From Burkholderia sp. SRS-46 (GTDB lineage: Bacteria > Pseudomonadota > Gammaproteobacteria > Burkholderiales > Burkholderiaceae): a stretch of 64,000 bases of DNA. Position 1 is the stretch's first letter, and every line of letters begins with the position of its first letter. Where the stretch lies: the NCBI RefSeq assembly GCF_004343775.1, contig NZ_PTXL01000003.1:372001-436000 (forward strand), written 5' to 3'. The position numbers and the translations under genes are program-made. The notes under the pieces are model-generated. The model was not told the origin of the DNA, ran no database searches, and worked only from the letters and a program-made list of their open reading frames with translations. Shown in pieces: positions 35,501 to 44,228 of this stretch.

Positions 35501-36375
35501 TTCACCTCGGCAGCCGTCTGCTCAACGGGAGCGACGACTTGCTGCGCTATCTGGACAGCGCGCTCGGCGCCGGCGTGCTGGCGAGGGAGCTGCGCCAGCT
35601 CGGCGCACAGCTGTCGGAGGACGGGCTCGCCAATGCGGCGCAACTCGACGGCGCCGCGCATGCCGCCGTCTGGGTCAACTACTGGCTCGGCACGGTCGCG
35701 CAATGGGGATTGCTGCTGGCGGTGACCGAGCGCGCGGCCGCGCAGCAGCGCGTCGACGACGGCGCGCTGCGCTGGGTGCAGAGCCAATATGAACTCGCGA
35801 TCGAGACGGCGCAGCGGCAGGTCGGCTTGCGCTCCGCGCTGTCCACGTCGGCGGAACTGAACGACTGGGCCGCGCGCAACGGAGCCGAGATCGGCGCGAT
35901 CGAACAAACCATCCCGGGCGCCAGCCAGACGATCGATCCGCTGCTGGACGCCGAGGCCCGCGTGCATGCGGTCGCCCACGCGCCCGACGCGCCCGCCGGC
36001 GAAGACGCCGGCGCGGCGGCGGCCCCGGACGCGAGCGAGCCCGCGAGCCTGATCGATCGCCAGCAGGTTCATGCCGTCGAGCAATGGCTGATCACGTGGC
36101 TCGGCGAGCGCCTCAAGGAGCGCAAGTTTCGCCTGACGCGCGAGTCGACGTTCGCCGAGATCGGCTTCGACTCGATTCTCGCCGTCGAAATGACGATGGT
36201 GGCCAGCGAGACGTTCAGCGTGAGCGTCGATCCGTCGGCGGTCTGGGATTACCCGTCCATTCGCGCGCTGGCCGCCCATCTCGCGCCCCGGATTCGCGGC
36301 GCGGCGCCGGCGGCCGAAGCGCACGCCGCGTCGGATGCGCCTTCGCCCCGTGCCGCCCAATCTTCTACCCTGTGA
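32560..36375 (+). CDS. hmqF: HmqF: fused AMP-ligase, acyl-CoA dehydrogenase and acyl carrier protein
   Basis: A 1271-residue three-module protein. Residues 1-580: fatty acyl-AMP ligase (YTSGTTGTPKGVMVSH near 170, CYGLAEGTLF, RTGDLGFMLGDELYVTGR, KTSSGKVRRST). Residues ~615-1010: acyl-CoA dehydrogenase fold (AFAITEPAAGSHPRA, SGSSAWAGIINVF, FLGGRGYIETN, IFEGPTETLL). Residues ~1170-1245: carrier protein with the phosphopantetheine Ser1205 in IGFDSILAVEM. The likely job is to load a medium-chain acid on the carrier and desaturate it, giving the trans-2-alkenyl chain of HMAQ-type quinolones (published for HmqF). ATG 32560 follows a 138-nt gap after hmqE. Confidence 0.9.
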   Translation: MTTATLPTTLSELLQNRAATRGDNTAYVFLSGPPEQEQADSMTFAELDARARRIAALLQQHAVDIGDRVLLLCRPGLDYVSAFMGCLYAGAIAVPAYPPRNKQHMVRIAGIVRNAGANTILCSAEDLERCTTWIADTEASGSTLLDVGAAQAVAPLHAPASVSSSHVAFLQYTSGTTGTPKGVMVSHGNLMHNLGMLREWFAYDEQSTMVSWLPPYHDMGLIGVILTSLYGGFRSVLMAPERFIQHPYLWLRAISQYRADLTGAPDFAYRMACRRISDEQLATLDLSCVRTAYNGAESVRASTLSDFAQRFAATGFDAGRFRPCYGLAEGTLFVAGRTAQQPIQTVCVDQAALQRQSVVIRGEFAGVSQAPLDRPGERVLVSVGRPAGDQRVVVRDLQTNAHCADGSIGEICVAGPSVATGYWKLDEQTHSTFRHSLAGKPDQVFMRTGDLGFMLGDELYVTGRLKDMVILAGRNYYSEDIEYALIVGVPELVPNGCAAFMDDQVDAERLIVVAEVERTQRKGNLDGFIDAIRQAIWNRLDIAPSAIVLVSPGSVPKTSSGKVRRSTCRTQLHDGALTILAQWDAETGTHAPAPERRPAARAAAGIDTPAANDHRRPDSATVDELNDWLRHYARTRIDSRTIDERRTIPPHVVLDFGNQGLLGMPIDRSHGGLGLGHRDMSRVLSQLAAIDSTLAFFVGLNNTLGILPILNHAQPALREELLPSLARGRMLAAFAITEPAAGSHPRAIAARAQRTDAGDWLVTGNKSWSGSSAWAGIINVFARQADGAGMVGLAVRPGTPGVRIGAEELTMGVRGMIQNSLHLDRARISDDYRLGGIGEGMSVAQQAMNTARLAIAAVCLGGMKRCAQLMHRYGARRQIGTGLLLDNPLSRLRLGELRHRIDGLNALVEQLAAELDVGIAVPEDCLLISKILGSELLSQSADEMMQFLGGRGYIETNLAPQIFRDARLTRIFEGPTETLLVHLGSRLLNGSDDLLRYLDSALGAGVLARELRQLGAQLSEDGLANAAQLDGAAHAAVWVNYWLGTVAQWGLLLAVTERAAAQQRVDDGALRWVQSQYELAIETAQRQVGLRSALSTSAELNDWAARNGAEIGAIEQTIPGASQTIDPLLDAEARVHAVAHAPDAPAGEDAGAAAAPDASEPASLIDRQQVHAVEQWLITWLGERLKERKFRLTRESTFAEIGFDSILAVEMTMVASETFSVSVDPSAVWDYPSIRALAAHLAPRIRGAAPAAEAHAASDAPSPRAAQSSTL

Positions 36376-36386
36376 GACCGTTCAAC

Positions 36387-38519
36387 ATGCACACCCGATT
36401 CGACCTTGGTGACTCCCCCGCCGCGCTGTCCCGGCAGCTCGAACAGTATCTCGACGCGTATCCCGACGAAACGCGCGCGTTGCTCGGCCTGCCGGCCGGT
36501 ACCGCGCTCGGCGTCGCGGTGCTCGACACGACGTCGCCGGTCAAGCTCGAGCAACGCGCCGATGCGGCCACGCTGCGCATCGGCCGACGCGACGCGCAGC
36601 GCGTGATGGCCTATACGCGCAGCTGCAACTGGGCGAACGGCATCGTGCTGGTGCCGACGCTCGCGCGCCTGGTGTTCGCCGGCGCGTTCCGCGGCCTGCG
36701 GGCCGGCACGCCCCGCGCGATGCGCGCGTTCGCGCAGTCCCGCAAACCCGACCCGACCCGCAACCTCGGCGTGCTGTGGGGCGCGCTCAACCTGCTGAGC
36801 CTGGCCGGCTGGCTGACCCTCGATCGCGGCGACGAAGACGCCGAATATGCGCTCACCCCGGCCGGCGAAATCGTCGTCGCGTGCGTCGAGCGCGCCCGGC
36901 CGCTGTTCGAGCAGCTGGCGAATGCCACGTCGGTGCTCCAGCATCTGCACGCGCTGTGTCATCGAAAGCGCGTGGCGGCCGACGACAGCGTGCTGTATGC
37001 GCAGCTCGCGCGGATCTGCGTGGCGGGTTGGCCGGAGCTGCCGGCCCCGGCCACCGACCTGGAGCGGCAGGTGAACGGCCAGCTGCGCACCGCGATGGAC
37101 GGCCTGCTGCTCGGTCCGACCTGGGTCGCACTCGATATGCCGGTGTACGACAAGCAGCCGGACGGCCAGTATTCGCAGACGGCGCCCGGGATCCTCGGCA
37201 AGCTCGACGACCAGCCCGGCGAGGTCGCGATCGGCGCCTGGACGCATGCGGACCCGGTCGTCCTGCATGCGGCGTGGTCGCTGATGGGCAAGTTCGGCAT
37301 GGTGGAAATCGATCGGGAAAAGGTGCGCCTCACCGAGTCGGGCCGGATTCACCGGCCGATCGCCGCCCCTTACGCGGGGTTGCCCGCGTCGTATCTGCGT
37401 TCGTATGCGCTGCTCGACGACCTCCTGTTCGGCAATCCCGATCCGCTCGACATCGACAGCGACGGCCACATCGATCGCGTGATGAACGTGTATGCGTCGA
37501 GTGGCGCCGGGTCGGGGCCGGCGTCGCAGGAAATCACCACGAAAATCCTGCGCGAGCTGTTCGACGACACGCCGCTGGATCGCCAGCCGGCCGGCATCGC
37601 CGACATGGGCTGCGGCGACGGCAGCGCGGTGAAGCGCCTGGCCGAGTACATCATCACCTCGACGCGGCGCGGCAGGCACCTCGCGGACTATCCGCTGCTC
37701 GTGATCGGCGCGGACTACAACGAATCCGCGCGCGGCCGGGCCGCCGCCACCCTGTCCGCGCTGAAGGACACCCCCGGCGTGCAGGTCCGGGTGATCGCCG
37801 CCGACATTTCCCAGCCCGACCGCTACGACGAAGCGGTGGCCGAAAGCGGCCTGACCGTCCGGCAGCCGAACGGCAGCATGCGCCCGGTGCGGCTGAGCGA
37901 CCTGCTGCATACCTTCATGTTCCTGGTCCACAACCGCCGGTTGAGCATCCGACGCGCGGACGCCGCCGAAGCGATACTCGAGCGCCATCTGCGCACCGTC
38001 GATCGATCCCGCCTGCGCGCGGTCATCGACCAGCACTACGGCGGCGGCCTGACGGTATCGGATCAGGCCGAGTTGCCGATCACGCTCGACCAGATCAAGC
38101 GTGCGTTCAAGGTGGCGTACAGCGATGCGGAAGGCCTCGTTCCCGGCTTCGTGGCAGCGGCGGATCTCATCGATTTCCTGACCCGCTGGAAGCGCCACGC
38201 GAAGCACGGCTTTCTCGTCGTCGAAGGCCATAGCCCGTGGGCGGAAAATCTTTGCGCACGCGCGCCGGGCGGGCCGGACACGTGGTTGCGCACCGAGCAG
38301 CTGCCGTCGGTGTTCAACTGGGGCATGCATTTCGTGTCGCGCCAGTTCATGGCGCCGTTCAACGAATTCACGCTCGCGTTGACCCTGGCCGGCCTGCGCC
38401 CCGACAGTCCGATCTACGGGCGGATTCATCCGGAGGGATTCCCGGGGCCGGACCTGCTGAGCGACTATCGATTCTTCAGCATCGCCAATTACGTGGCCGA
38501 TATCGGCAAGGATCGCTAG
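36387..38519 (+). CDS. hmqG: HmqG: SAM-dependent methyltransferase of HMAQ synthesis
   Basis: A 710-residue protein, large for a methyltransferase. The SAM motif IADMGCGDGSAVKRL lies near residue 402; PLLVIGADYNESARG and VRVIAADISQPDRY follow as motifs II and III. The N-terminal 380 residues are of unassigned helical character (ANGIVLVPTLARLVFAGAF). In characterised hmq operons this gene is needed for the 3-methyl group of 4-hydroxy-3-methyl-2-alkenylquinolines. It ends the operon; a strong terminator follows within 33 nt. Confidence 0.88.
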   Translation: MHTRFDLGDSPAALSRQLEQYLDAYPDETRALLGLPAGTALGVAVLDTTSPVKLEQRADAATLRIGRRDAQRVMAYTRSCNWANGIVLVPTLARLVFAGAFRGLRAGTPRAMRAFAQSRKPDPTRNLGVLWGALNLLSLAGWLTLDRGDEDAEYALTPAGEIVVACVERARPLFEQLANATSVLQHLHALCHRKRVAADDSVLYAQLARICVAGWPELPAPATDLERQVNGQLRTAMDGLLLGPTWVALDMPVYDKQPDGQYSQTAPGILGKLDDQPGEVAIGAWTHADPVVLHAAWSLMGKFGMVEIDREKVRLTESGRIHRPIAAPYAGLPASYLRSYALLDDLLFGNPDPLDIDSDGHIDRVMNVYASSGAGSGPASQEITTKILRELFDDTPLDRQPAGIADMGCGDGSAVKRLAEYIITSTRRGRHLADYPLLVIGADYNESARGRAAATLSALKDTPGVQVRVIAADISQPDRYDEAVAESGLTVRQPNGSMRPVRLSDLLHTFMFLVHNRRLSIRRADAAEAILERHLRTVDRSRLRAVIDQHYGGGLTVSDQAELPITLDQIKRAFKVAYSDAEGLVPGFVAAADLIDFLTRWKRHAKHGFLVVEGHSPWAENLCARAPGGPDTWLRTEQLPSVFNWGMHFVSRQFMAPFNEFTLALTLAGLRPDSPIYGRIHPEGFPGPDLLSDYRFFSIANYVADIGKDR

Positions 38520-38551
38520 CGCGGTGGCGGCGCGTCTCGTCGACGCGCCGC

Positions 38552-38585
38552 GGCCCTCGAGCGTGCGCTCGAGGGCCGGTTTCTA
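38552..38585 (+). terminator. Strong terminator after hmqG
   Basis: GGCCCTCGAGC/GCTCGAGGGCC forms a perfect 11-bp stem with a GTGC tetraloop, followed by GGTTTCT. It separates hmqG from the convergent collagenase gene and could work for both. Confidence 0.85.
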
Positions 38586-38615
38586 CTCGGGGGCGTCAAG
38601 CGCCACAGTGGCCGC

Positions 38616-40559
38616 TCAGCGCTTCGCCGGCACCGGCGGCTCGCCCGCCGTCGTCGCATTGCGCGCCCAGTCGGCGAACTCGGTGTCGTAGCGATTGCCG
38701 ATGTACGCGATGGTGTTCGCGTAGCCGTCGTAATCGCCCACCCGGAAGCGCGCCACGATCGTATCGATGTCCGCGCGATGGCGCTCGAACATGAAGCGCG
38801 TCGCCATGTAGCCCCAGCGATAGGCGCGCATGACGTAGTCGCTCGACGAATAACGCGTGCCGAGCACATCCGAGAACCGGTACGTGCCCGTGCGCGCCGC
38901 GTCGATCGACTCCTGGTTGTCGTTCTTTCTCGACAGATACTCGGCGACGCCTTCGATCCACCACACGGTCGGCTTCGCGGTGCTCACCGTGAAGTCGCCC
39001 GCCATGTCGTAGCGGCCATCGAGATAGTGCGTGAACTCGTGCTCGAGGTTCCAGACCTTGAACTCGGGACGCAGCCACGATGCCTCGTGCGCGATGAAGC
39101 GGGCCTGGTTGCCGGGCGCGGACGGATCGCCCTCGAGATACATGCCGCCGTTGTCGGTGCTGATGCCGTAGATCACCGACGCGTATTTTCGATAGTTCGC
39201 GTAGTCATCGAAGATGACGAGCTCGATCGTATCGTTGCGATCGCCCGCGACCGGCTTGCGCCCGGTCTTCATCATCCGGTGGAAGTAATCGTCCTGCTGC
39301 GCGACCGCCGTGCAGACCGACTGCAGCTGCGGCATCGTCATGTCCTGCGCGAGAATGCGCACACCCGCGTTGCACGCGTAGCGATGCGTGAGCACCGCGT
39401 CGGTCAGCCGCTTCTTGTAGTCGCAGGTGCCGTAGTCCGCGCAGTTGCCCGGATCGCCGTAGTCGACCGCTTCCGCCGCCGCGAGCCAGAGATCGCTGTC
39501 CGCGCCCGTCATGCTCGTCGACGCGAGCATGTCCTGGATCATCCTCTTCACCCGCGGCTTCTGCGCCGGATAGCGGAGGAAGCGAAACGTTTCGCGCGCC
39601 GCGTCGGCCAGCTGATAGGCGGCGCTCGTGTTCAACAGGCTCGCGCGGTTCGCGGTGACGAAGCGGTTGAGCGTCTCAGGAAGCGTCGCGTCGCTGCCGA
39701 GCATCTGCTGTGCGTCGCTGCGCTGGTGCGCATAGAAGAACACCGTGAGCAAGCCGGTGAAACCGCCCGCCGCGCTGCGCTGCAACAGCGGCGCCGCCGC
39801 CTGCGGATTCGCCGCGCTCGCGGTGTAGGACGCGATGCGGTTCTTCAGCGTCGGCAGGTAGTACGCCTCGTCCCGCATGTTCGTGATGAGCTTCATCAGC
39901 TCGTTCGCGGTACTCGGCCCGCGCGCGTTCTCGCGAAAGAGCGCATCGCCCTCGAGGCTTTGCTTGATATACGGGCGCAGCGACACCGCGAGATTCGGAA
40001 TCGGGTTGGCAATGCCCGATACGTCATATTGGTAATAAGCGGAACGCAGATAAATCAGCAAATTGACCAGGATCAAATTGCTCGCATCGTATTTATAGAT
40101 TTCCTGCACGAAACGAGCCGCGACAGCGTGCACGTTTTCGGCATTGAAGATCTGCGCGGCCTGCGTTTTATCGACCGAGAACAGGCCGTAATGGCATTCG
40201 TAATCGGGAAGATTCGCGATGTAATCGGCGAGCGCCGCGCCGTGATACTGGGTCATCACCGACATGTCGCGGCAATCGGCGCCCGACGTACTGCGTTTGC
40301 TGCGCGTGGCCGGCTGCCTGAGCTGCGAAGGCTTCGTCAGCGACGCGCGATCCTGCTCGCTGAGCGGCAGGTTGTACTGGGCCTGCTCGGGCGACACGGG
40401 CAGATTCTGCGGCACGCGAGGCATGCGCGCCTGCTTTTGTTGAGTCGGCTGTGTCGGCTCGGTATTGGCCGATGCGGTGCCGGCCAGTCCCGCGAATACC
40501 GACAACGCGACGATGGCCGACCAGCGACGGGTTTTTTGAGGCGCCTCGTTTATTGACAT
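38616..40559 (-). CDS. Secreted M9-family collagenase-type metalloprotease
   Basis: A 647-residue exported zinc protease. A signal peptide (hydrophobic WSAIVALSVFAGLAG, cleavage after SANA or close, residue ~32) is followed by the M9 N-terminal helical repeats. The active site is WNLEHEFTHYLDGRYDM (HExxH) with downstream WWIEGVAEYLSRK supplying the Glu ligand, both characteristic of bacterial collagenases. It lacks PKD or collagen-binding tails present in clostridial enzymes. ATG 40559 (MSINEAPQKT) is chosen over an upstream codon because GAGAG precedes it. Convergent with hmqG. Likely roles are matrix degradation or nutrition. Confidence 0.87.
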   Translation of the reverse strand: MSINEAPQKTRRWSAIVALSVFAGLAGTASANTEPTQPTQQKQARMPRVPQNLPVSPEQAQYNLPLSEQDRASLTKPSQLRQPATRSKRSTSGADCRDMSVMTQYHGAALADYIANLPDYECHYGLFSVDKTQAAQIFNAENVHAVAARFVQEIYKYDASNLILVNLLIYLRSAYYQYDVSGIANPIPNLAVSLRPYIKQSLEGDALFRENARGPSTANELMKLITNMRDEAYYLPTLKNRIASYTASAANPQAAAPLLQRSAAGGFTGLLTVFFYAHQRSDAQQMLGSDATLPETLNRFVTANRASLLNTSAAYQLADAARETFRFLRYPAQKPRVKRMIQDMLASTSMTGADSDLWLAAAEAVDYGDPGNCADYGTCDYKKRLTDAVLTHRYACNAGVRILAQDMTMPQLQSVCTAVAQQDDYFHRMMKTGRKPVAGDRNDTIELVIFDDYANYRKYASVIYGISTDNGGMYLEGDPSAPGNQARFIAHEASWLRPEFKVWNLEHEFTHYLDGRYDMAGDFTVSTAKPTVWWIEGVAEYLSRKNDNQESIDAARTGTYRFSDVLGTRYSSSDYVMRAYRWGYMATRFMFERHRADIDTIVARFRVGDYDGYANTIAYIGNRYDTEFADWARNATTAGEPPVPAKR

Positions 40560-40781
40560 GTTATTTTCTCTCGGTTGTTTTTGGGCAACCAAGATATAAC
40601 ATTACATACTGAAACGTCAATTTAATCGATATGAAAGAGATTCAGGTTAGTTAGTTTAACTATTCGACGATTAAAATCGATTTGCGAAATAATTCCATCG
40701 CTCGACAGGGCTTGCCTACATACGATCGAGCGACAACGCGCAAGCAGCGCTGCCCGGCGGACAGTATTCGGCGCGCCGCTT

Positions 40782-41297
40782 TCATTCGTTGATATGCTCG
40801 ACGCAAATGCTGATTCGACCGACGTGAATCGTGACGCCATCGGGAAGCGCGTGCCGGGACTGGATCGACACGCAGAGACTCGCTGCCTCCGGCACGGCCA
40901 CGCGCTGCAGCAGCGCCGCGTGCGACGTGACGTCGAGGTAGTAGAACATCCCGTCGCGCGAATCGTCCGCACTGGCCAGACGGAGTCCGAACAATCCGAC
41001 GCTGGCCAGGTAGGTATCCTGGAGGTGGCCGGCCCGGGTGGCGCTCAGGGTCCGCAGAAACGCCTGCAACACGGCCGCATCGTGCGTGCCGCGGACCTGC
41101 TCCAGCACCAGGTAGAAACGGAACACGGACGCGTCGCCCGCGTGGGCGGCCTGTTCGGACGCCAGTGCGGCGACGGCCGAGTGGTCGATGCGTAGCGGGA
41201 CCTCCACGCCGTCGCCTTCCACGAGGATCGGCGCGTCGCTCGCTGCAATCATACGCAGCGAGCGACGCGGGCCTGTCGCGTTGGTTGGGTCAGTCAT
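40782..41297 (-). CDS. Stand-alone homologue of the tyrosinase C-terminal domain
   Basis: A 171-residue protein. VRGTHDAAVLQAF, SVGLFGLRLASADD, YYLDVT and RHALPDGVTIHVGRISI match, in order and spacing, the last ~170 residues of the tyrosinase two genes upstream (VRGTLDTTVLGVY, SLFGLRRASEAD, FVLDIT, RRALPEQDTIEVGRVSV). It therefore looks like a separately encoded copy of the beta-sandwich domain that lids or assembles tyrosinases. No signal peptide. ATG 41297 overlaps the stop of the DUF2182 gene. It may be a caddie-like partner for folding, copper loading or oligomerisation of the enzyme. Confidence 0.75.
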   Translation of the reverse strand: MTDPTNATGPRRSLRMIAASDAPILVEGDGVEVPLRIDHSAVAALASEQAAHAGDASVFRFYLVLEQVRGTHDAAVLQAFLRTLSATRAGHLQDTYLASVGLFGLRLASADDSRDGMFYYLDVTSHAALLQRVAVPEAASLCVSIQSRHALPDGVTIHVGRISICVEHINE

Positions 41298-42094
41298 ACG
41301 AGTCCACGTTCCCGAGCTTGACCTTCAGCACTTTGCCCGCGTTGACGCAGCACGCGCAACCTGGCATGCACGATTTCGCGGCGCAGCCAGAGGCCGGCCG
41401 TGCGAAATCCCCTGAGCCGCCACGCGGGCGCGCTCGGCGGATCCAGCCGCTCGCAGAACGCCAGCACCGCAACGACGACCATCGCCGCCAATTGCCATCC
41501 CGGCATCAGCACCATCGCCAACATCAGCGCCCAGCACGTGCCGATGCACCACAGCCCGTGCCGCAGCCCGAGCCGAAGGGCATCGACATCCGCCTTCAGC
41601 CCGAACGCCGACAGCGGACGGTGCGCGTGACAGCGATTGAGGCACCGCTGCTTGAGCGGCGAGACCTGCCAGACACACGCGACGAGCACTGCCAACGCGG
41701 CCGGACCGGTCGAATTCGCCGTCGCGTCTCTCACGGCCGTTGCCAGCGCCGTCATCGCCAGGCCCGGGATCACCCAGGCGGCCATGAAGCCCAGCACGAA
41801 CAGTGAAACGGCACGCCGGCGTCGGTTGGCAAAGGTGCTGATCCGAATGTGCACGATGGCGGGCAAGGTCATCGGCCCCATCATGGCCACGATCATCAAC
41901 AGCCAACCGCCGCTGGTCGACTGAATCCAGCCTGCGGTCAGCCACCTGGCGGACGGCGTCGAACTGCACAACGCATCCGCCAGCCCCCCTTGCCCCAACC
42001 CGAGCGACGACGCGACGATCGCGATCCAGGCAGCCGCGCTTGCGCCCAGCACACCGAACTGCACGCGGGCAAGCTCACGCCGATTGAGGTCCAT
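41294..42094 (-). CDS. DUF2182 integral membrane protein, predicted metal-binding
   Basis: A ~266-residue membrane protein with about six to seven helices. Seen: VAMMGPMTLPAIVHIR near residue 75, CVWQVSPLKQRCLNRCHAH (the DUF2182 Cys/His-rich segment, about residue 155) and LRHGLWCIGTCWALMLAM. DUF2182 proteins are described as predicted metal-binding membrane proteins. ATG 42094 is used; an in-frame TTG at 42109 overlaps the tyrosinase TGA and could equally be the coupled start. Between a copper enzyme and its C-domain paralogue, a role in copper supply is the simplest inference. Confidence 0.82.
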   Translation of the reverse strand: MDLNRRELARVQFGVLGASAAAWIAIVASSLGLGQGGLADALCSSTPSARWLTAGWIQSTSGGWLLMIVAMMGPMTLPAIVHIRISTFANRRRRAVSLFVLGFMAAWVIPGLAMTALATAVRDATANSTGPAALAVLVACVWQVSPLKQRCLNRCHAHRPLSAFGLKADVDALRLGLRHGLWCIGTCWALMLAMVLMPGWQLAAMVVVAVLAFCERLDPPSAPAWRLRGFRTAGLWLRREIVHARLRVLRQRGQSAEGQARERGLV

Positions 42095-42105
42095 GATGCG
42101 CGCGC

Positions 42106-43743
42106 TCAATCGGGCTGTCGATAGACGCTCACTCGGCCGACCTCGATCGTGTCTTGCTCGGGCAGCGCGCGTCGTGCCAGCAGGGTGACGGTGAAGCTTT
42201 CGCTCGGCAGCTGGCCGTCAAGATACTGCTGGTCCAGCAATCGAGTGATGTCCAGCACAAAGGACAAGCCGTCCCCGCCATGCGCGCCATCCGCCTCGCT
42301 GGCGCGCCGCAGGCCGAACAGCGAAATGGCGCCCGCGTGGTGCGCGCGCCGAACCGCCGGACTGCCGCCGTCGGCGGGCAGGTTGACATACACGCCCAGC
42401 ACGGTCGTATCCAGCGTGCCGCGCACGTTCTCCAGCTTGAGATACACATGATCGGGCGGAGCCGAGAGCGACGCTGCCGCGAGACTCTTGATCACGCGCT
42501 GCTGGACATCGGCATCCAGTCGCACGCTGATGGGTCCGCTGCCGGCTCCCGAGATCTGCACGGCGTCGGTGGCGGCGCCCAGCAGCTCGGCAGGCGTTTG
42601 CGTCGCCTGCGGGCTGGGCGCGTGGTGCGCGGTCGCGGCCGGAAGGCCGGTGACGCCCAGATTCTGCAATCTCAGCAGCAGCGGCGCTGCCACGGGCAGG
42701 TCGACCGCGACGAGATCCTGGTACGTGTAGTCCAGGTTGGCAAGGCTGGTCACGTCCCCGGGCGTGTACCGCTTGCTTTCGCCGTTCGGCAGCGGCATCA
42801 CGAAAATCTTCACGGGGCCATGGAGCCAGTCCGCTTGTCTCGGGTTTCCGTTGCCCATCCCGTTCCACACGGCCCACATCCGGTCGATGTTGCAGTGATG
42901 CAGGTAGAAGATCGGGTCCAGCCCCGCCGTGCCGGGGTCGCCCATCAAGCCGAAATCGGTTTTGCTGAACCCGCCCGCTACGTATCCATGAACCAGGTCG
43001 TGCGGATTCTTTTCCATGTTTCCGTGATGCCGGCCATTGTGGGAAAACTCCGGGTAATTCGGCCCGCCGAATCCCGGCCAAGGGGTTACTTGATTCGACC
43101 CGTAAAAGAGGTCGTTGGACATGCAGGCTTGCGTCACGTCCTCATTGGCGTCGTTGGGATCCTGATCGTCCAGCCCCCCCAGGGTGTTCGTCGGGACGTA
43201 GATGTTGCCGTCGTTGTTCGGACCGTACCGCATCTTCACATACAGGGGATTGGGCGTGGTTCCGTCCGGCAAGGTCTTCTGGGCGAAAGCCGGCGGCATC
43301 TTCGCCTCGTAGCCCTTCGCTCCGCCGAAGTAGTTCCAGTAAGGGAGCGCCCAGGTTGCGGGGCCGCCCAGCTTGATGATGTCGGAGCGCAACTGAGCCT
43401 CGAGCGCCATCAGATACCCGCGGTGCCACGGCAGGAAATACCAGCTGCCATGCTGGCACTGGTTCCAGTACAGCTTGATGGTCCTCGGGTCCGGAAGCGG
43501 CTTGGTCGGCACGCTCGGCGGGCTCTGGATCTGGCTCCACCTCGGATAGTCGCCCTGCGGGATATTCTTGGTCGTTTCGGGCGTGAGGTACTCGCCATGC
43601 ATGGCTGCGTAGAACCACCAGCTGGTCTGGTCGTTCAGCCCGCGCGCCATCATCTTCGCGACGCCCTTCGCGTACCAGAGCAGATCCGGATTGTTGAAAG
43701 TACCGCCCGCATTCCAGGCGTTATTGCGAATATATTTGATCAT
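42106..43743 (-). CDS. Tyrosinase (type-3 copper monophenol/diphenol oxidase)
   Basis: A 545-residue enzyme. CuA site: HGSWYFLPWHRGYLMALE, with a further His upstream. CuB site: NGRHHGNMEKNPHDLVHGY and DPIFYLHHCNIDRMWAVWN. Residues ~370-545 are a beta-rich C-terminal domain like the lid domains of plant and bacterial polyphenol oxidases. No signal peptide, so cytoplasmic or exported by other means. It oxidises phenols to o-quinones, a route to melanin. First gene of a coupled three-gene operon; a ~485-nt divergent promoter region lies upstream. Confidence 0.93.
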   Translation of the reverse strand: MIKYIRNNAWNAGGTFNNPDLLWYAKGVAKMMARGLNDQTSWWFYAAMHGEYLTPETTKNIPQGDYPRWSQIQSPPSVPTKPLPDPRTIKLYWNQCQHGSWYFLPWHRGYLMALEAQLRSDIIKLGGPATWALPYWNYFGGAKGYEAKMPPAFAQKTLPDGTTPNPLYVKMRYGPNNDGNIYVPTNTLGGLDDQDPNDANEDVTQACMSNDLFYGSNQVTPWPGFGGPNYPEFSHNGRHHGNMEKNPHDLVHGYVAGGFSKTDFGLMGDPGTAGLDPIFYLHHCNIDRMWAVWNGMGNGNPRQADWLHGPVKIFVMPLPNGESKRYTPGDVTSLANLDYTYQDLVAVDLPVAAPLLLRLQNLGVTGLPAATAHHAPSPQATQTPAELLGAATDAVQISGAGSGPISVRLDADVQQRVIKSLAAASLSAPPDHVYLKLENVRGTLDTTVLGVYVNLPADGGSPAVRRAHHAGAISLFGLRRASEADGAHGGDGLSFVLDITRLLDQQYLDGQLPSESFTVTLLARRALPEQDTIEVGRVSVYRQPD

Positions 43744-44228
43744 TTTAAGGTCCCCTGAATAATTTATGCTTCAGCCCCGAGCTGAAAACGTGGACGCAGG
43801 TGTCGTCCGATTGCTTTCTCGTTATCGACGAAATCGCCGTCTCCCGCGCGTGAACGGCTTCGTCATGCGCGCAGGAGTTTCCCCATCCGTGAAATCCCTC
43901 GCGGACGGAATCCGAAGTCTAGGATAAGCGCCGACGGCTTTTATTCAGACAAATACGCATTGAAATTCTCAGTTAATTTTCTATAAAGTTAACTCCGATT
44001 TTGCGATCGCAGTGCGACTCGAATTGACAAGCGGTCGATATTTTTCATTTTCCCGACAACCTCCGTTTCAGCGGCACGCGCCCTGTCTTCTCTCGTGAAA
44101 TTTGCCCGAAGTGCGATCACAAAAATGGCGCATGGATCATGCCGGGCGACGCTCCTTGACTTCACTCACCCCATTACCTAGAAAGATTAGGGCATTACTT
44201 TTTCAATAATTTTTACAAGGGGATCAAC
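43744..44228. other. Divergent intergenic region between tyrosinase and the 44229 operon
   Basis: 485 nt, AT-rich between 43940 and 44230. Holds promoters for both directions; no gene seen. Confidence 0.5.
44156..44184 (+). promoter_or_regulatory. Candidate sigma-70 promoter for the 44229 operon
   Basis: TTGACT (44156-44161), 17-nt spacer, TAGAAA (44179-44184). The start of transcription would fall about 40 nt before the AAGGGG ribosome site of the 64-residue gene. Confidence 0.45.

Noticed and set aside
33115..36360. Long minus-strand open frame opposite hmqF
   Set aside because: Same antisense artefact; the plus strand carries complete recognisable domains.
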